64,000 bases of DNA. Origin: Arthrobacter sp. AQ5-05. Lineage in GTDB: Bacteria > Actinomycetota > Actinomycetes > Actinomycetales > Micrococcaceae. Shown piece by piece: positions 52,313-61,935 of the stretch (positions within the stretch are counted from its first letter, which is position 1; each line of letters opens with the position of its first letter). The translations under genes and the position numbers were made by a program. The DNA is taken from assembly GCF_003287975.1 (NCBI RefSeq), contig NZ_QMKQ01000006.1, positions 1-64,000 of the forward strand. Reading direction: 5' to 3'. The notes beneath the pieces were generated by a model, which was not told the DNA's origin, did not search any database, and saw only the letters and a list, made by a program, of their open reading frames with translations.

Positions 52313-52369
52313 TGCTTTCCTTCTCTCGTCTCTCGAAGAAGTGCTAAGCACTCGCTGAACCCTTGCGGG

Positions 52370-52651
52370 TTAGCGGCGCTTGCCCTTCTTGTCGTCCTTC
52401 ACGTGGCTGCGGAACGTCCGGGTCGGGCTAAACTCGCCGAGCTTGTGCCCGACCATCGACTCGGTGACAAACACGGGGATGTGCTTGCGTCCGTCGTGTA
52501 CGGCGATCGTGTGCCCGAGCATGTCGGGGATGATCATCGAACGGCGGGACCACGTCTTGATGACGTTTTTGGTGCCCTTTTCGTTCTCAGCAGCGACCTT
52601 AACAAAAAGGTGCTGATCGACGAAGGGGCCTTTCTTCAGGCTGCGTGGCAT
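52370..52651 (-). CDS. rpsS: 30S ribosomal protein S19 (uS19)
   Basis: A 93-residue head protein. [40 protein letters not shown] and [20 protein letters not shown] are canonical, ending [13 protein letters not shown]. It follows rplB by 12 nt. Confidence 0.98.
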   Translation of the reverse strand: MPRSLKKGPFVDQHLFVKVAAENEKGTKNVIKTWSRRSMIIPDMLGHTIAVHDGRKHIPVFVTESMVGHKLGEFSPTRTFRSHVKDDKKGKRR

Positions 52652-52663
52652 GTTTCCAGGCTC

Positions 52664-53503
52664 CTATCGCTTGTTCTTGCCGGTACGACGACGGCGAACA
52701 ATCAACTTGTCGCTGTCCTTGTTGGGACGACGGGTGCGTCCCTCGCGCTTGCCGTTCGGGTTCACCGGGTGACGGCCACCGGACGTCTTGCCTTCGCCAC
52801 CACCATGCGGGTGATCAACAGGGTTCATGGCAACGCCACGCACGGTCGGGCGAACGCCCTTCCAGCGCATGCGGCCGGCCTTGCCCCAGTTGATGTTCGA
52901 CTGCTCGGCGTTGCCGACCTCGCCGACGGTTGCGCGGCAGCGCACGTCAACGTTGCGGATTTCGCCGGAAGGCAAACGGAGCTGAGCGAAGCGACCCTCA
53001 CGGGCCACCAGCTGCACCGAGGCACCTGCGGAACGAGCCATCTTTGCACCGCCGCCGGGACGCAATTCCACAGCGTGGATTACGGTACCGACCGGGATGT
53101 TGCGCAAAGGCAGGTTGTTGCCAGGCTTGATGTCGGCATTTGCGCCGGCCTCAACGGTGTCGCCCTGGGCGAGCTTGTTCGGTGCGATGATGTAACGCTT
53201 GGTTCCATCAGCGTAGTGAAGAAGCGCAATGCGAGCGGTGCGGTTCGGGTCGTACTCGATGTGAGCGACCTTTGCCGGCACGCCGTCCTTGTCGTGGCGA
53301 CGGAAGTCGATCAGACGGTACTGGCGCTTGTGTCCGCCACCCTTGTGACGGGTGGTGATCTTACCGGTGTTGTTGCGGCCGCCAGTCTTGTGGAGCGGGC
53401 GAAGCAACGACTTTTCCGGAGTCGATCGGGTGATTTCTGCGAAGTCGGCAACGCTCGAGCCGCGAAGGCCCGGGGTTGTCGGCTTGTACTTACGGATTCC
53501 CAT
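52664..53503 (-). CDS. rplB: 50S ribosomal protein L2 (uL2)
   Basis: A 279-residue core protein of the peptidyl-transferase region. [40 protein letters not shown] and [20 protein letters not shown] (with the conserved His) are diagnostic. It is 30 nt after rplW. Confidence 0.98.
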   Translation of the reverse strand: MGIRKYKPTTPGLRGSSVADFAEITRSTPEKSLLRPLHKTGGRNNTGKITTRHKGGGHKRQYRLIDFRRHDKDGVPAKVAHIEYDPNRTARIALLHYADGTKRYIIAPNKLAQGDTVEAGANADIKPGNNLPLRNIPVGTVIHAVELRPGGGAKMARSAGASVQLVAREGRFAQLRLPSGEIRNVDVRCRATVGEVGNAEQSNINWGKAGRMRWKGVRPTVRGVAMNPVDHPHGGGEGKTSGGRHPVNPNGKREGRTRRPNKDSDKLIVRRRRTGKNKR

Positions 53504-53533
53504 AGTTTAATTCCTCGTTAAAGTGGTCTCCGC

Positions 53534-53836
53534 TTAAGAAAGCGGACCGCCGAAGATGTCAATCGAGCCTTCCTTCAGGGAGACGATCGCGCGCTTGGTA
53601 GCCTTGCGAGTCCCCCATCCGAATTTGGTGCGCTTGCGCTTGCCGGCACGATTAAGGGTGTTTACGGAGTCAACCTTGACCGAGAAGATAGCTTCCACGG
53701 CGTTCTTGATTTCCGTCTTGTTCGAACGCGGGTCAACGAGGAAGGTGTACTTGCCTTCGTCGATCAGACCGTAGCTCTTTTCCGAAACAACGGGTGCGAT
53801 GACCACATCGTGCGGAGCCTTTGAGAAGGTGCTCAT
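53534..53836 (-). CDS. rplW: 50S ribosomal protein L23 (uL23)
   Basis: A 100-residue tunnel-exit protein that docks SRP and trigger factor. [40 protein letters not shown] and [20 protein letters not shown] are canonical. It overlaps rplD by 4 nt. Confidence 0.97.
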   Translation of the reverse strand: MSTFSKAPHDVVIAPVVSEKSYGLIDEGKYTFLVDPRSNKTEIKNAVEAIFSVKVDSVNTLNRAGKRKRTKFGWGTRKATKRAIVSLKEGSIDIFGGPLS

Positions 53837-54435
53837 TTGGCTTCCTCCTTCTGGACCAGGGCATCGAATGCGGCCTTGGTGAAGACTACGTCGTCGGAAA
53901 CCAGCACATCGTAAGTGTTGAGCTGGTCTACGTACAGGACGTGGACCTCGGGGAGGTTGCGGACCGAAAGGGCTACAACGTCGTTGGCGCGCTCGATGAC
54001 TACGAGCAGGTTCTTGCGCTCGGACAGAGCGCGCAGGGTGGCCAGTGCTGCCTTGGTGTTCGGCGTGGTGCCTTCAACCAGGGCTTCAATGACGTGAATG
54101 CGGTTGTTGCGAGCGCGGTCGGACAGGGCGCCGCGCAATGCAGCAGCCTTCATCTTCTTGGGGGTGCGCTGGCTGTAATCGCGAGGAGTCGGTCCGTGGA
54201 CAACGCCACCACCGGTCATGTGAGGAGCACGGATTGAACCCTGACGGGCGCGGCCGGTGCCCTTCTGTGCGAACGGCTTGCGACCGGCACCGGAAACTTC
54301 GGCGCGGTTCTTGGTCTTGTGCGTGCCCTGGCGAGCAGCTGCCAGCTGGGCCACGACGACCTGGTGCAGCAGCGGAACGTTGGTCTGAACGTCGAAGATC
54401 TCCGAAGGGAACTCGACAGTAAGTGCCTTAGACAT
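53833..54435 (-). CDS. rplD: 50S ribosomal protein L4 (uL4)
   Basis: A 200-residue tunnel protein; in E. coli it represses the S10 operon through the leader. [40 protein letters not shown] and [20 protein letters not shown] are canonical. It follows rplC by 4 nt and overlaps rplW. A regulatory role here would need the rpsJ leader to respond, which is untested. Confidence 0.97.
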   Translation of the reverse strand: MSKALTVEFPSEIFDVQTNVPLLHQVVVAQLAAARQGTHKTKNRAEVSGAGRKPFAQKGTGRARQGSIRAPHMTGGGVVHGPTPRDYSQRTPKKMKAAALRGALSDRARNNRIHVIEALVEGTTPNTKAALATLRALSERKNLLVVIERANDVVALSVRNLPEVHVLYVDQLNTYDVLVSDDVVFTKAAFDALVQKEEAK

Positions 54436-54439
54436 TTAG

Positions 54440-55090
54440 TTATGCTCCCTTCACAGCGGTGCGCACGAGTACGACGCGGCCGCGAGCGCCTGGAACGGCA
54501 CCCTTGATCAGCAGGAGGTTCTTCTCGGCATCCACAGCGTGAACCGTGAGGTTCTGCGTGGTGACGCGCTCGGCGCCCATGCGACCGGCCATCTTCTGGC
54601 CCTGGAACACACGGCCCGGGGTCGATGCGCCGCCGATGGAGCCCGGCTTACGGTGGTTCTTGTGAGCACCGTGCGATGCCGGAGCACCGTGGAAGCCGTG
54701 GCGCTTCATGACGCCGGCGAAGCCCTTACCCTTGGAAGTTCCAACGACGTCGACCTTCTGGCCGGCGGCGAAGATTTCGACGGTGAGTTCCTGGCCTGCG
54801 GCGTAGGAATCGGCGTCGGCAGTGCGCAGCTCAACGACGTGGCGACGCGGGGTGACCCCTGCTGCCTCGAAGTGGCCGGCGAGCGGCTGGGTGACCTTGC
54901 GCGGGTCGATCTGGCCGTAGCCGATCTGAACCGCGGTGTAGCCATCGCGCTCGGCGTTGCGCAGCTGAGTGACGACATTGCTGTCGGCCTGTACAACGGT
55001 TACCGGGATGAGGTTGTTGTTCTCGTCCCAAACCTGGGTCATGCCGAGCTTCGTGCCCAGCAGGCCCTTTACATTACGGGTTGCGGTCAT
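54440..55090 (-). CDS. rplC: 50S ribosomal protein L3 (uL3)
   Basis: A 216-residue early-assembly protein. [40 protein letters not shown] and [20 protein letters not shown] are canonical, as is the loop [20 protein letters not shown]. It is 20 nt after rpsJ. Confidence 0.98.
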   Translation of the reverse strand: MTATRNVKGLLGTKLGMTQVWDENNNLIPVTVVQADSNVVTQLRNAERDGYTAVQIGYGQIDPRKVTQPLAGHFEAAGVTPRRHVVELRTADADSYAAGQELTVEIFAAGQKVDVVGTSKGKGFAGVMKRHGFHGAPASHGAHKNHRKPGSIGGASTPGRVFQGQKMAGRMGAERVTTQNLTVHAVDAEKNLLLIKGAVPGARGRVVLVRTAVKGA

Positions 55091-55110
55091 AGTTTTCTCG
55101 CCACCTCCCC

Positions 55111-55419
55111 TTAGAGCTTGATTTCGATGTTGACATCCGCCGGCAGGTCAAGACGCATCAGCGAATCTACGGCCTTCGGGGTCGGATCGATGATGTCGAT
55201 CAGACGCTTGTGCGTGCGCATTTCGAAGTGCTCACGGCTGTCTTTGTACTTGTGGGGTGAACGGATAACGCAGTACACGTTCTTTTCCGTTGGGAGCGGC
55301 ACTGGGCCGACTACGGTTGCGCCAGCGCGCGTCACCGTCTCAACGATCTTCCGGGCAGAAACGTCAATGACCTCGTGGTCATACGACTTCAGCCGGATGC
55401 GGATTTTTTGTCCCGCCAT
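55111..55419 (-). CDS. rpsJ: 30S ribosomal protein S10 (uS10)
   Basis: A 102-residue protein (also NusE). Starting at 55419 gives [20 protein letters not shown], with [20 protein letters not shown] and [21 protein letters not shown] ribosome site AGAAAGAGGC precedes the ATG. It is the first gene of the S10 operon, preceded by a long region full of hairpins. Confidence 0.98.
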
Positions 55420-55994
55420 GGCTTGATGCCTCTTTCTAATTAGCACTCTCTGTACAGTTACTGTGCCCTACGGGCCCCTTTCGGGACCGGCACGCCTCGC
55501 ATCGAACTGAATCCGGATAAATCCGGGTTCCTCAATCCGCCGAAGCCCGACCCCCGCGGTCGGGCGTGTCGCACTTTTCAGCGACACCGAACCCGTATAA
55601 AACCTTGGGGGACATTGTTCGTGTTTCCAGGAATTTCGGTTGTATTGCTCCCCAGCCCCGGGCATTATCCCGGGTGAGACACAATCTCGGTTGAAAAATC
55701 CATGTCCCGGTGTCGGTTTCCCGATCGGCAGACATGAAGCATGGAAATGCTCACGAACAACTTGTCTAGTGTGTCAGGTTCGGGGCCCAAACACCAAATC
55801 TTTGCTCTCCCGCGCCACCTGCCAGCGGCTGCAGACGGCGCGCGGACATTGGCCCGCACGAACCCCGCCGCGGGAAAATCACCGGAATTTCGGTCGCCGA
55901 TTCCCCGCACCTGGTGGTTCGGGGCGCCGGTTCGAGCAGGGACAGGAAGAATCGCGTGAGTAAGCTCACCGGCGCGTTTCTGCCCGCCGTACTG
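55420..55994 (-). promoter_or_regulatory. 575-bp gap: rpsJ promoter and structured leader
   Basis: No gene is supported. On the minus strand TTTGGG (55791-55786), 17 nt, TAGACA (55768-55763) is a promoter candidate about 340 nt upstream of rpsJ. The leader could fold into several stems: GTGTCGC/GCGACAC (55566-55587), CCCGACC/GGTCGGG (55546-55564) and CCGGAT/ATCCGG (55513-55526), plus CCCGGG/CCCGGG (near 55659-55676). This would suit feedback or attenuation control of the S10 operon; no known leader family is claimed. Confidence 0.45.
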
Positions 55995-56123
55995 CTACTG
56001 GTCGTCTTCCCTGGATCGCCGGATCTCCTTGGCCCGCTGGATCTCCTTGGAGAACTGCTTGCGCAGCCGCATGACCACCACGACAACAACCACCACGATC
56101 AACACGAAAATCAAGAACTTCAT
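55995..56123 (-). CDS. tiny single-pass membrane protein
   Basis: A 42-residue protein: MKFLIFVLIV followed by a run of eight Val, then a basic/charged cytoplasmic tail (MRLRKQFSKEIQRAKEIRRS, REDDQ). It would be a single N-terminal helix with the tail inside. I prefer the ATG at 56123 because TACGCT lies 6 nt upstream (leaderless pattern, with GTGACC 17 nt further as -35). A GTG start at 56189 would add 22 residues. No family recognised. Function unknown. Confidence 0.5.
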   Translation of the reverse strand: MKFLIFVLIVVVVVVVVMRLRKQFSKEIQRAKEIRRSREDDQ

Positions 56124-56135
56124 GTGGCCAGCGTA
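56121..56135 (-). promoter_or_regulatory. leaderless -10 element (TACGCT) before the tiny membrane protein
   Basis: On the minus strand GTGACC, 17 nt, TACGCT (56135-56130), 6 nt, ATG (56123-56121). Confidence 0.4.
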
Positions 56136-56210
56136 ACCGCTTGTCAGGAGCCGGTCACCGGATCCGGCCAAATCAATGGCGCGCTGCACTCCGGCACCGT
56201 TGGCCCAGTG

Positions 56211-59200
56211 CTAATCGTCGGAGGCGTCATGGCCGTGCGGCCTCATCCACGGCATGCCGCTGCCGGCCGGTGGCGAAGCCGGGCCCTGCGGTCCGGTCGG
56301 CCCGTAAACCGTTTGGTCCGGTTCCGATTGGCCGGCGGCGGGCGCCGGCCTCGCGGCCGGCACTGCTGCCGGCGGATACGGATGGGAGGGAGAATCGTGG
56401 TCCTGGGATCCCTTGTTCATCTTCCCCAGTCTCCACAGCGCCAGGGCGATCAAGCCGGCCGCGATCAGCAACAACAGCAGGAACGTGTACCCACGCAGGA
56501 ACCACAGCACCGCCACGGCGACCCCGACCGCACCCCACACCGTGAAGATCTTCCGGCTGGTCACCAGCCCGAAGACCAGCAGCGCCGTGAAGGTCAGCAA
56601 CACCACCAGCTGCTGGGCCAAGGTGGAGGAAAGGAAGGTTCCCAGCCCCGCCATCGACAGCAAGACCGAGGACGCACCCAGGACAACGATTCCGTTCCGT
56701 TCGCGCTTGCGCCGGAATTCGTAGGCAGCAAGCAGTCCCAGGACGATGATCCAGTAGTAGAAGGCGGCAAACGTGCTTGTCCCGCCAACCCCGACCCACC
56801 AGCAACGGTGGATGACCGCGGCGCCCACCAGGGCGGCGACCTCGTATCCGGATTCCCGCAGGCGGGCCGGAACCTCCAGCGCCGCCGCGGCGAAGACCGC
56901 CACCAGCAGCATCACTGCCCCGGCATAGACATGCCTATCGATATCGTTCGTCTGCCCGAGCAACCCGCCAAGGCCAAGGGCCGCCAACGAGGCGGAAAAA
57001 AGCACCCGGGCGTGGGCCGGGGCCCAGCCGGCAGCCCGCCGCACGACCGCGGCAAACGGCACCGGCTCCCCGCCAAAGCGGTCACCGAAGATCGAGGCGA
57101 TCAGCAGGATGACCCAGGTGGCCCCGAGTCCGATCATGCTGTCCAGCGGTTCGCTCCCCCGCTCCAGGGCCAGGTCGTGGATGAAGTCCACCCCGCGCAG
57201 CGAGGCCAACAGCACCAGTGCGGAGCTGCCCAGCAGCAACAGCGGGATGCCCCACGTGGCGGAGAAGACCATGAAGCCGGCCGCGCCCAGCAGCCCTGCA
57301 ATCACCTGCCATCCGGGCTCCTGCCAGTCATGCAGCCCGAAGAGCACCACCCAGTACGCCACGGCCACCACGGCTCGCACCCAGCGCCAGTCCTTGCCGG
57401 CCAGGTTGCGCACCTCGGCGACCAGGATGCCAAGAAGCAGGAGCACCAGCACCGTGCCGGCGACGTCCTTGTTCCACAACGGCGTCGGCAACCAGCCCCC
57501 GAATCGCAGTGACTGCCCAAGCGCCGGGACAAGCACCAGTCCCAGCAGCCCCAGTGCGGCGGGAACCGCAACGTACCGCAAGGCCGGAGCCCGACGGACA
57601 TGGGTTGTGACAACGACACCGGAGAACGCCAGCAGGCACAGGAACTGGACCAACAGCCCGGCCTGGTCGTATCCACCGGCATGAGACATCAGGTAGACCG
57701 CCGGGATCAGCATCAGCAGGACCACCGCGGCAAGGGTCATCAGCGTGCGGGGGTCGGAGTACTTCGGCATGGCCGATGTCCGTCCCACGGCGGCACGAAC
57801 GGATTGGGCCAGCGCGATGGTGAAGGCGAACAGCGCAAACTGGCCATGGCCGTCCATGTCGAAGCGGTCGGCAACGTGCCATGCGGTGCCGGAGAATAGT
57901 GCCTGGGCCAGCACCGAATAGCCCACCTTCTCCGCCAGTCCGGTGCCGGCCAGGATCCGGATTCCGGCATGGGCCAGGCCCAGCACGGCAACGAGTTCAA
58001 CCATCCAGGCGGGGTCGCGGCCCGCGGCCATGCCAAGCCCGGCGCCCAGGGCGGCCAATCCGCCGAGGTGGGCCAGGGCCAGCGGGACCCGTTCCAGGAC
58101 TGCCCCGGTCCGCTCCCCCGGCGTGCGATGCAGTGCCCGACGGTGGCCCAGGATGGCGGTGGCGCCCACCAGGCCCGCGAGCAGGCCCAGCCACAACAAG
58201 AAGGTGTCCCATTGGTAGCCCAGCCACAACACCGTGGCGAACCCTGCGGTTCCCGGATCCACGTCGGCGTAGAGCAAGGAGTCGCCCCAGCCGAGCATTA
58301 CCGACAGGGACCAGGTGGCCACCGCCGTGCACAGCACGCCGCCGGCGAAGATCAGCGATTCCCCGAACGACTCAAGGCGGGGGGCCGTCGCCGCTTGTGT
58401 GCTCCGCCGCATCCTGGACAGCAGTGCTGCGGCAACGCAGAGCTGGATGAGCAGCGCCAGTACGACGCCGACCAGCGTTGCCACCTCGATGGTGTGCTCC
58501 AGGGCTGAGGAACGGGTCGGGCTCGCGGTGCCGGGCAGCACCATCAGGGTGCTGCCGAACCGCGGCTGGAGTGCCCAGCCCGCCGCCGCGTACGAGAACA
58601 ATGCCCCCGTTGCGGGGATCGATGCGATCCGCGCGGCCCACCGAAGCGGCGAGCGTCCGGTGCCTGAGGCGTTGCGAGCCAGCCACCAGGTGGTCAGCGC
58701 CGCTGCGGCGAGCATGATCCCCTGGCGACCCTGGTTGCCGTCCATCGGTTCCACGATGCCCAGGACCGCGACTCCCAACGGGACCCATCGGAAATTCCCG
58801 CCAAGTCGTGCGCCAACGAAGACACCGGCCACCAGCAGCAGTGCCAGGGCCCAGTTCAGCTCGAGGCCGCCCCTGGAGCCGGCAAACCCCGGATCACGCA
58901 GCAGCGACTCCGCACCGATCATCGCTGCCAGCCCCGCCAGTGCCAGCAGGACCCAGGTTTCACCGGTGACGGAGACCTGCTTGAGGCGCAGCTTGCCCGC
59001 ATAGCCCGGGGCGAATTGTGCCAGCAGCACCAGCTGCGCCACGAGCAATGCGGCCATGATGCGGAAGATGTCAGTCGCCGAAATATCGGCCACATGCAGG
59101 AAGGCCCCGATGCTGGCCATCGCCGAGATGCGGGCCGCGGCGAGGTGCGCGAACCGTTCGACCGCAGGTGCCGCGATCAACGCAACGGCGTAGTACAGTG

Positions 59201-60293
59201 CCGCCGCGGCAAAGATCCACCCGTAGTCCTTGGCTTCGAGCACGGCGAACGACAGGAGCGCGGCAAGCACGGTGGCCGGAACCAAGTACCGGTGGGCGAG
59301 CGCGAATGACTGCACGTGGATGTTGCCGACCCAGCGTGGTTTCCTGGCACCGACCAGCGTGATCGCGGTGGCAAGCAGCATGCTGAAGAGGAAGTAGTAG
59401 ATCAGTCCGCGGTTGAGCACCGCGCCGCCGGAGTAGGCGGTGGAGACCAGGAAGGTGGTGCCAAGGCCGGCGACGATGCGCGATTGCAGCTTCCCGGCGG
59501 CGTAGGCGAAGGCGACGGTTCCCACCACGGAGGTGACGAACCAGCTGGCCCCGGGGGTGGTGGACAGCAGCAGGAAATGGGCCAGCCCGGTCATCGGGAT
59601 CAGTGCGAGCCCGGTCGCGGTGAACGCGGCGGCGGCCGGTCGCAGCCGGACGCTGCGCGCGTGCATCAGCAGGCCAACCCCGTAGAAACCCGCGGCGACC
59701 AGGCCCAGTCCCACGACCTTGGCCGCGGCCGGCAGTGCCAGGGCAATGAAGAGCGAGGCCGCGGCAACCATGAGCAGTGCTGCGACGTACAAGGTGATGT
59801 TGATGTTCCGCAGTGCGCGCACGCGCGGGTCCACCGGAACAACTGGCACCCGAGGAGGCGGGGGCGGCATCGTGGACTGTCCCGCGTGGGCCACGGCGGG
59901 CATGGCACCGGCGAATTGCGGTTGTCCGCTTCCGGGCCCGGGAGGTCCAACTGCCGCCGCAGGGCCGAATGGGGCCGGGTTGAACGGGGCCGGGCCGTGT
60001 TGCAGCGATACGGCGATGGAGGTGCGGTGATCCCCGGGAACCGGTCCCGAGGTCTCGGTCGGGGCGTCTTGGGGCCCGAGTGCATCACCGGTTTCCCGTT
60101 TCCGGGCCTCCTCCTGCGTTGCCGAGTCGAAGCCGCGCTGCCAGGCAAGGGCCAGTGCCGCCCGGTCGGGGGCCGGGGCTTGGGCCGGTTGCCGGGACTG
60201 GAACCTGTTGGACGCCAGTTGCTTGCCCAGGAACAACCCTGCAAGGAACATGGCCACGGCCACGGCCACCACGATCAGGACGAACCCATCCAT
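56211..60293 (-). CDS. DUF2339-type giant polytopic membrane protein
   Basis: A protein of 1360 residues. It has an N-terminal helix (FVLIVVAVAVAMFLAGLFLG), a Pro/Gln-rich soluble segment to about 160 (ending in PPPPPRVPVVPVDPRVRALR), then some 35-40 hydrophobic helices with short loops and a Pro/Gly-rich cytoplasmic tail from about 1310. This layout and segments such as PAAAAFTATGLALIPMTGLA fit the DUF2339 family. No catalytic motif is seen. The start at 60293 has GGAGG about 10 nt upstream; the longer reading to 60449 runs through the tuf terminator. Role unknown; a cell-envelope or transport function is a guess. Confidence 0.78.
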   Translation of the reverse strand: MDGFVLIVVAVAVAMFLAGLFLGKQLASNRFQSRQPAQAPAPDRAALALAWQRGFDSATQEEARKRETGDALGPQDAPTETSGPVPGDHRTSIAVSLQHGPAPFNPAPFGPAAAVGPPGPGSGQPQFAGAMPAVAHAGQSTMPPPPPRVPVVPVDPRVRALRNINITLYVAALLMVAAASLFIALALPAAAKVVGLGLVAAGFYGVGLLMHARSVRLRPAAAAFTATGLALIPMTGLAHFLLLSTTPGASWFVTSVVGTVAFAYAAGKLQSRIVAGLGTTFLVSTAYSGGAVLNRGLIYYFLFSMLLATAITLVGARKPRWVGNIHVQSFALAHRYLVPATVLAALLSFAVLEAKDYGWIFAAAALYYAVALIAAPAVERFAHLAAARISAMASIGAFLHVADISATDIFRIMAALLVAQLVLLAQFAPGYAGKLRLKQVSVTGETWVLLALAGLAAMIGAESLLRDPGFAGSRGGLELNWALALLLVAGVFVGARLGGNFRWVPLGVAVLGIVEPMDGNQGRQGIMLAAAALTTWWLARNASGTGRSPLRWAARIASIPATGALFSYAAAGWALQPRFGSTLMVLPGTASPTRSSALEHTIEVATLVGVVLALLIQLCVAAALLSRMRRSTQAATAPRLESFGESLIFAGGVLCTAVATWSLSVMLGWGDSLLYADVDPGTAGFATVLWLGYQWDTFLLWLGLLAGLVGATAILGHRRALHRTPGERTGAVLERVPLALAHLGGLAALGAGLGMAAGRDPAWMVELVAVLGLAHAGIRILAGTGLAEKVGYSVLAQALFSGTAWHVADRFDMDGHGQFALFAFTIALAQSVRAAVGRTSAMPKYSDPRTLMTLAAVVLLMLIPAVYLMSHAGGYDQAGLLVQFLCLLAFSGVVVTTHVRRAPALRYVAVPAALGLLGLVLVPALGQSLRFGGWLPTPLWNKDVAGTVLVLLLLGILVAEVRNLAGKDWRWVRAVVAVAYWVVLFGLHDWQEPGWQVIAGLLGAAGFMVFSATWGIPLLLLGSSALVLLASLRGVDFIHDLALERGSEPLDSMIGLGATWVILLIASIFGDRFGGEPVPFAAVVRRAAGWAPAHARVLFSASLAALGLGGLLGQTNDIDRHVYAGAVMLLVAVFAAAALEVPARLRESGYEVAALVGAAVIHRCWWVGVGGTSTFAAFYYWIIVLGLLAAYEFRRKRERNGIVVLGASSVLLSMAGLGTFLSSTLAQQLVVLLTFTALLVFGLVTSRKIFTVWGAVGVAVAVLWFLRGYTFLLLLLIAAGLIALALWRLGKMNKGSQDHDSPSHPYPPAAVPAARPAPAAGQSEPDQTVYGPTGPQGPASPPAGSGMPWMRPHGHDASDD

Positions 60294-60432
60294 ACCGGTT
60301 TCCCGCCTCCACCTATGTCTTTGTGCCACCCGAGTGCCAAGGGCCGCTTGCGGACTCCAGCGTACCCCATTCAGAACATTCGTTAGATATAAATGCCCGG
60401 TGGTTTCCAGGCAAATGCCGCGGGCACAGAAG

Positions 60433-60476
60433 AAAGACCCCTGCCGCACTGTCGAAACAGTGCTGCAGGGGTCTTT
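60433..60476 (-). terminator. terminator of tuf
   Basis: AAAGACCCCTGC-c-GCACTGT (60433-60452) pairs with ACAGTGC-t-GCAGGGGTCTTT (60457-60476) around CGAA: 19 bp with one mismatch, 35 nt past the tuf stop. Confidence 0.9.
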
Positions 60477-60510
60477 CCTAGACCATTAGGTCAAGATCTG
60501 CGAAGTGAAC

Positions 60511-61701
60511 TTACGCGGTGATCTTGGTGACCTTGCCCGAACCAACGGTGCGGCCGCCTTCGCGAATTGCGAAGCCGAGGCCCTCTTCCATGGCGATCGG
60601 CTGGATCAGCACGACAGACATTTCGGTGTTGTCGCCGGGCATAACCATTTCCGTGCCTTCCGGCAGGGTGATAACGCCGGTGACGTCCGTGGTGCGGAAG
60701 TAGAACTGCGGGCGGTAGTTCGAGTAGAACGGGTTGTGACGCCCGCCCTCATCCTTGGAAAGGATGTACACGTTGGCCTCGAAATCGGTGTGCGGGGTGA
60801 TGGAACCCGGCTTCACGATGACCTGGCCACGCTCTACGTCTTCGCGCTTGATGCCGCGAAGCAGCAGACCACAGTTCTCGCCGGCCCATGCCTCGTCGAG
60901 CTGCTTGTGGAACATCTCGATACCGGTAACCGTGGTCTTCTGGACCGGGCGGATGCCGACGATCTCGACCTCGGAGTTGATGGCGAGGGTTCCACGCTCG
61001 GCGCGGCCCGTAACAACGGTGCCACGACCGGTGATGGTGAAGACGTCTTCAACCGGCATCAGGAACGGCTTGTCGCGGTCACGAACCGGGGTCGGAACGT
61101 GCTCGTCGACGGCGTCCATCAGGTCCTCGATGGACTTGACCCAAACCGGGTCGCCTTCCAGTGCCTTCAGGCCCGAAACACGGATAACCGGTGCCTCGTC
61201 GCCGTCGAAGCCCTGCGAGGAGAGAAGTTCGCGAACTTCCATTTCCACGAGGTCCAGAAGTTCTTCGTCATCGACCATGTCGGACTTGTTCAGTGCGACC
61301 ATCAGGTAGGGAACGCCAACCTGGCGTGCCAGCAGAACGTGCTCGCGGGTCTGAGCCATCGGGCCGTCGGTGGCGGCAACCACGAGGATCGCGCCGTCCA
61401 TCTGAGCAGCACCGGTGATCATGTTCTTGATGTAGTCGGCGTGACCCGGGGCATCAACGTGCGCGTAGTGGCGCTTCTCGGTCTGGTACTCGACGTGCGA
61501 GATGTTGATGGTGATACCGCGCTGGCGCTCTTCCGGAGCGGAGTCGATATTCGCGAAATCGCGCTGCTCGTTCAGATCCGGGTACTTGTCAGCAAGCACC
61601 TTGGAAATGGCGGCGGTCAACGTGGTCTTCCCATGGTCAACGTGACCAATGGTGCCGATGTTGACGTGCGGCTTGTTCCGCTCGAACTTTGCCTTTGCCA
61701 C
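60511..61701 (-). CDS. tuf: translation elongation factor Tu
   Basis: A 396-residue GTPase delivering aminoacyl-tRNA. G1 is [10 protein letters not shown], the switch I region includes [21 protein letters not shown]3 is [20 protein letters not shown] and G4 is NKSD (NKCD in many species). Domains 2 and 3 are complete and the protein ends [12 protein letters not shown] with TA. The start is GTG (61699-61701) with AGGAGG 5 nt upstream. TAGACT at 61775-61770 is a likely -10, giving a leader of about 60 nt and tuf expression independent of fusA. Confidence 0.98.
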   Translation of the reverse strand: MAKAKFERNKPHVNIGTIGHVDHGKTTLTAAISKVLADKYPDLNEQRDFANIDSAPEERQRGITINISHVEYQTEKRHYAHVDAPGHADYIKNMITGAAQMDGAILVVAATDGPMAQTREHVLLARQVGVPYLMVALNKSDMVDDEELLDLVEMEVRELLSSQGFDGDEAPVIRVSGLKALEGDPVWVKSIEDLMDAVDEHVPTPVRDRDKPFLMPVEDVFTITGRGTVVTGRAERGTLAINSEVEIVGIRPVQKTTVTGIEMFHKQLDEAWAGENCGLLLRGIKREDVERGQVIVKPGSITPHTDFEANVYILSKDEGGRHNPFYSNYRPQFYFRTTDVTGVITLPEGTEMVMPGDNTEMSVVLIQPIAMEEGLGFAIREGGRTVGSGKVTKITA

Positions 61702-61769
61702 AGGTTCCTCCTAGAAACGTTTACAGAAGACGTACCTCGTCCACACGGGTCGCGGACGAAACTTGTACA

Positions 61770-61775
61770 AGTCTA
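61770..61775 (-). promoter_or_regulatory. candidate -10 (TAGACT) of tuf
   Basis: TAGACT on the minus strand (61775-61770), about 70 nt before the tuf GTG. The same hexamer is the -10 candidate of rplM and of the YbdK-family gene. The -35 is not clear. Confidence 0.4.
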
Positions 61776-61935
61776 CTGGGGGCTTAGTGAAATGTTTAAA
61801 TTGTGGTTAGCTGCGGGATCCACGGGGGATCCGTTAGTTGGCCTGGCGGGGCCGGATTGGATCTCTCCGCACCGGCCCCATCGTGCGGCCAGTCACCCGA
61901 TGATCGGGGTCACGGCCAATTCTTGCTCCGGACGA

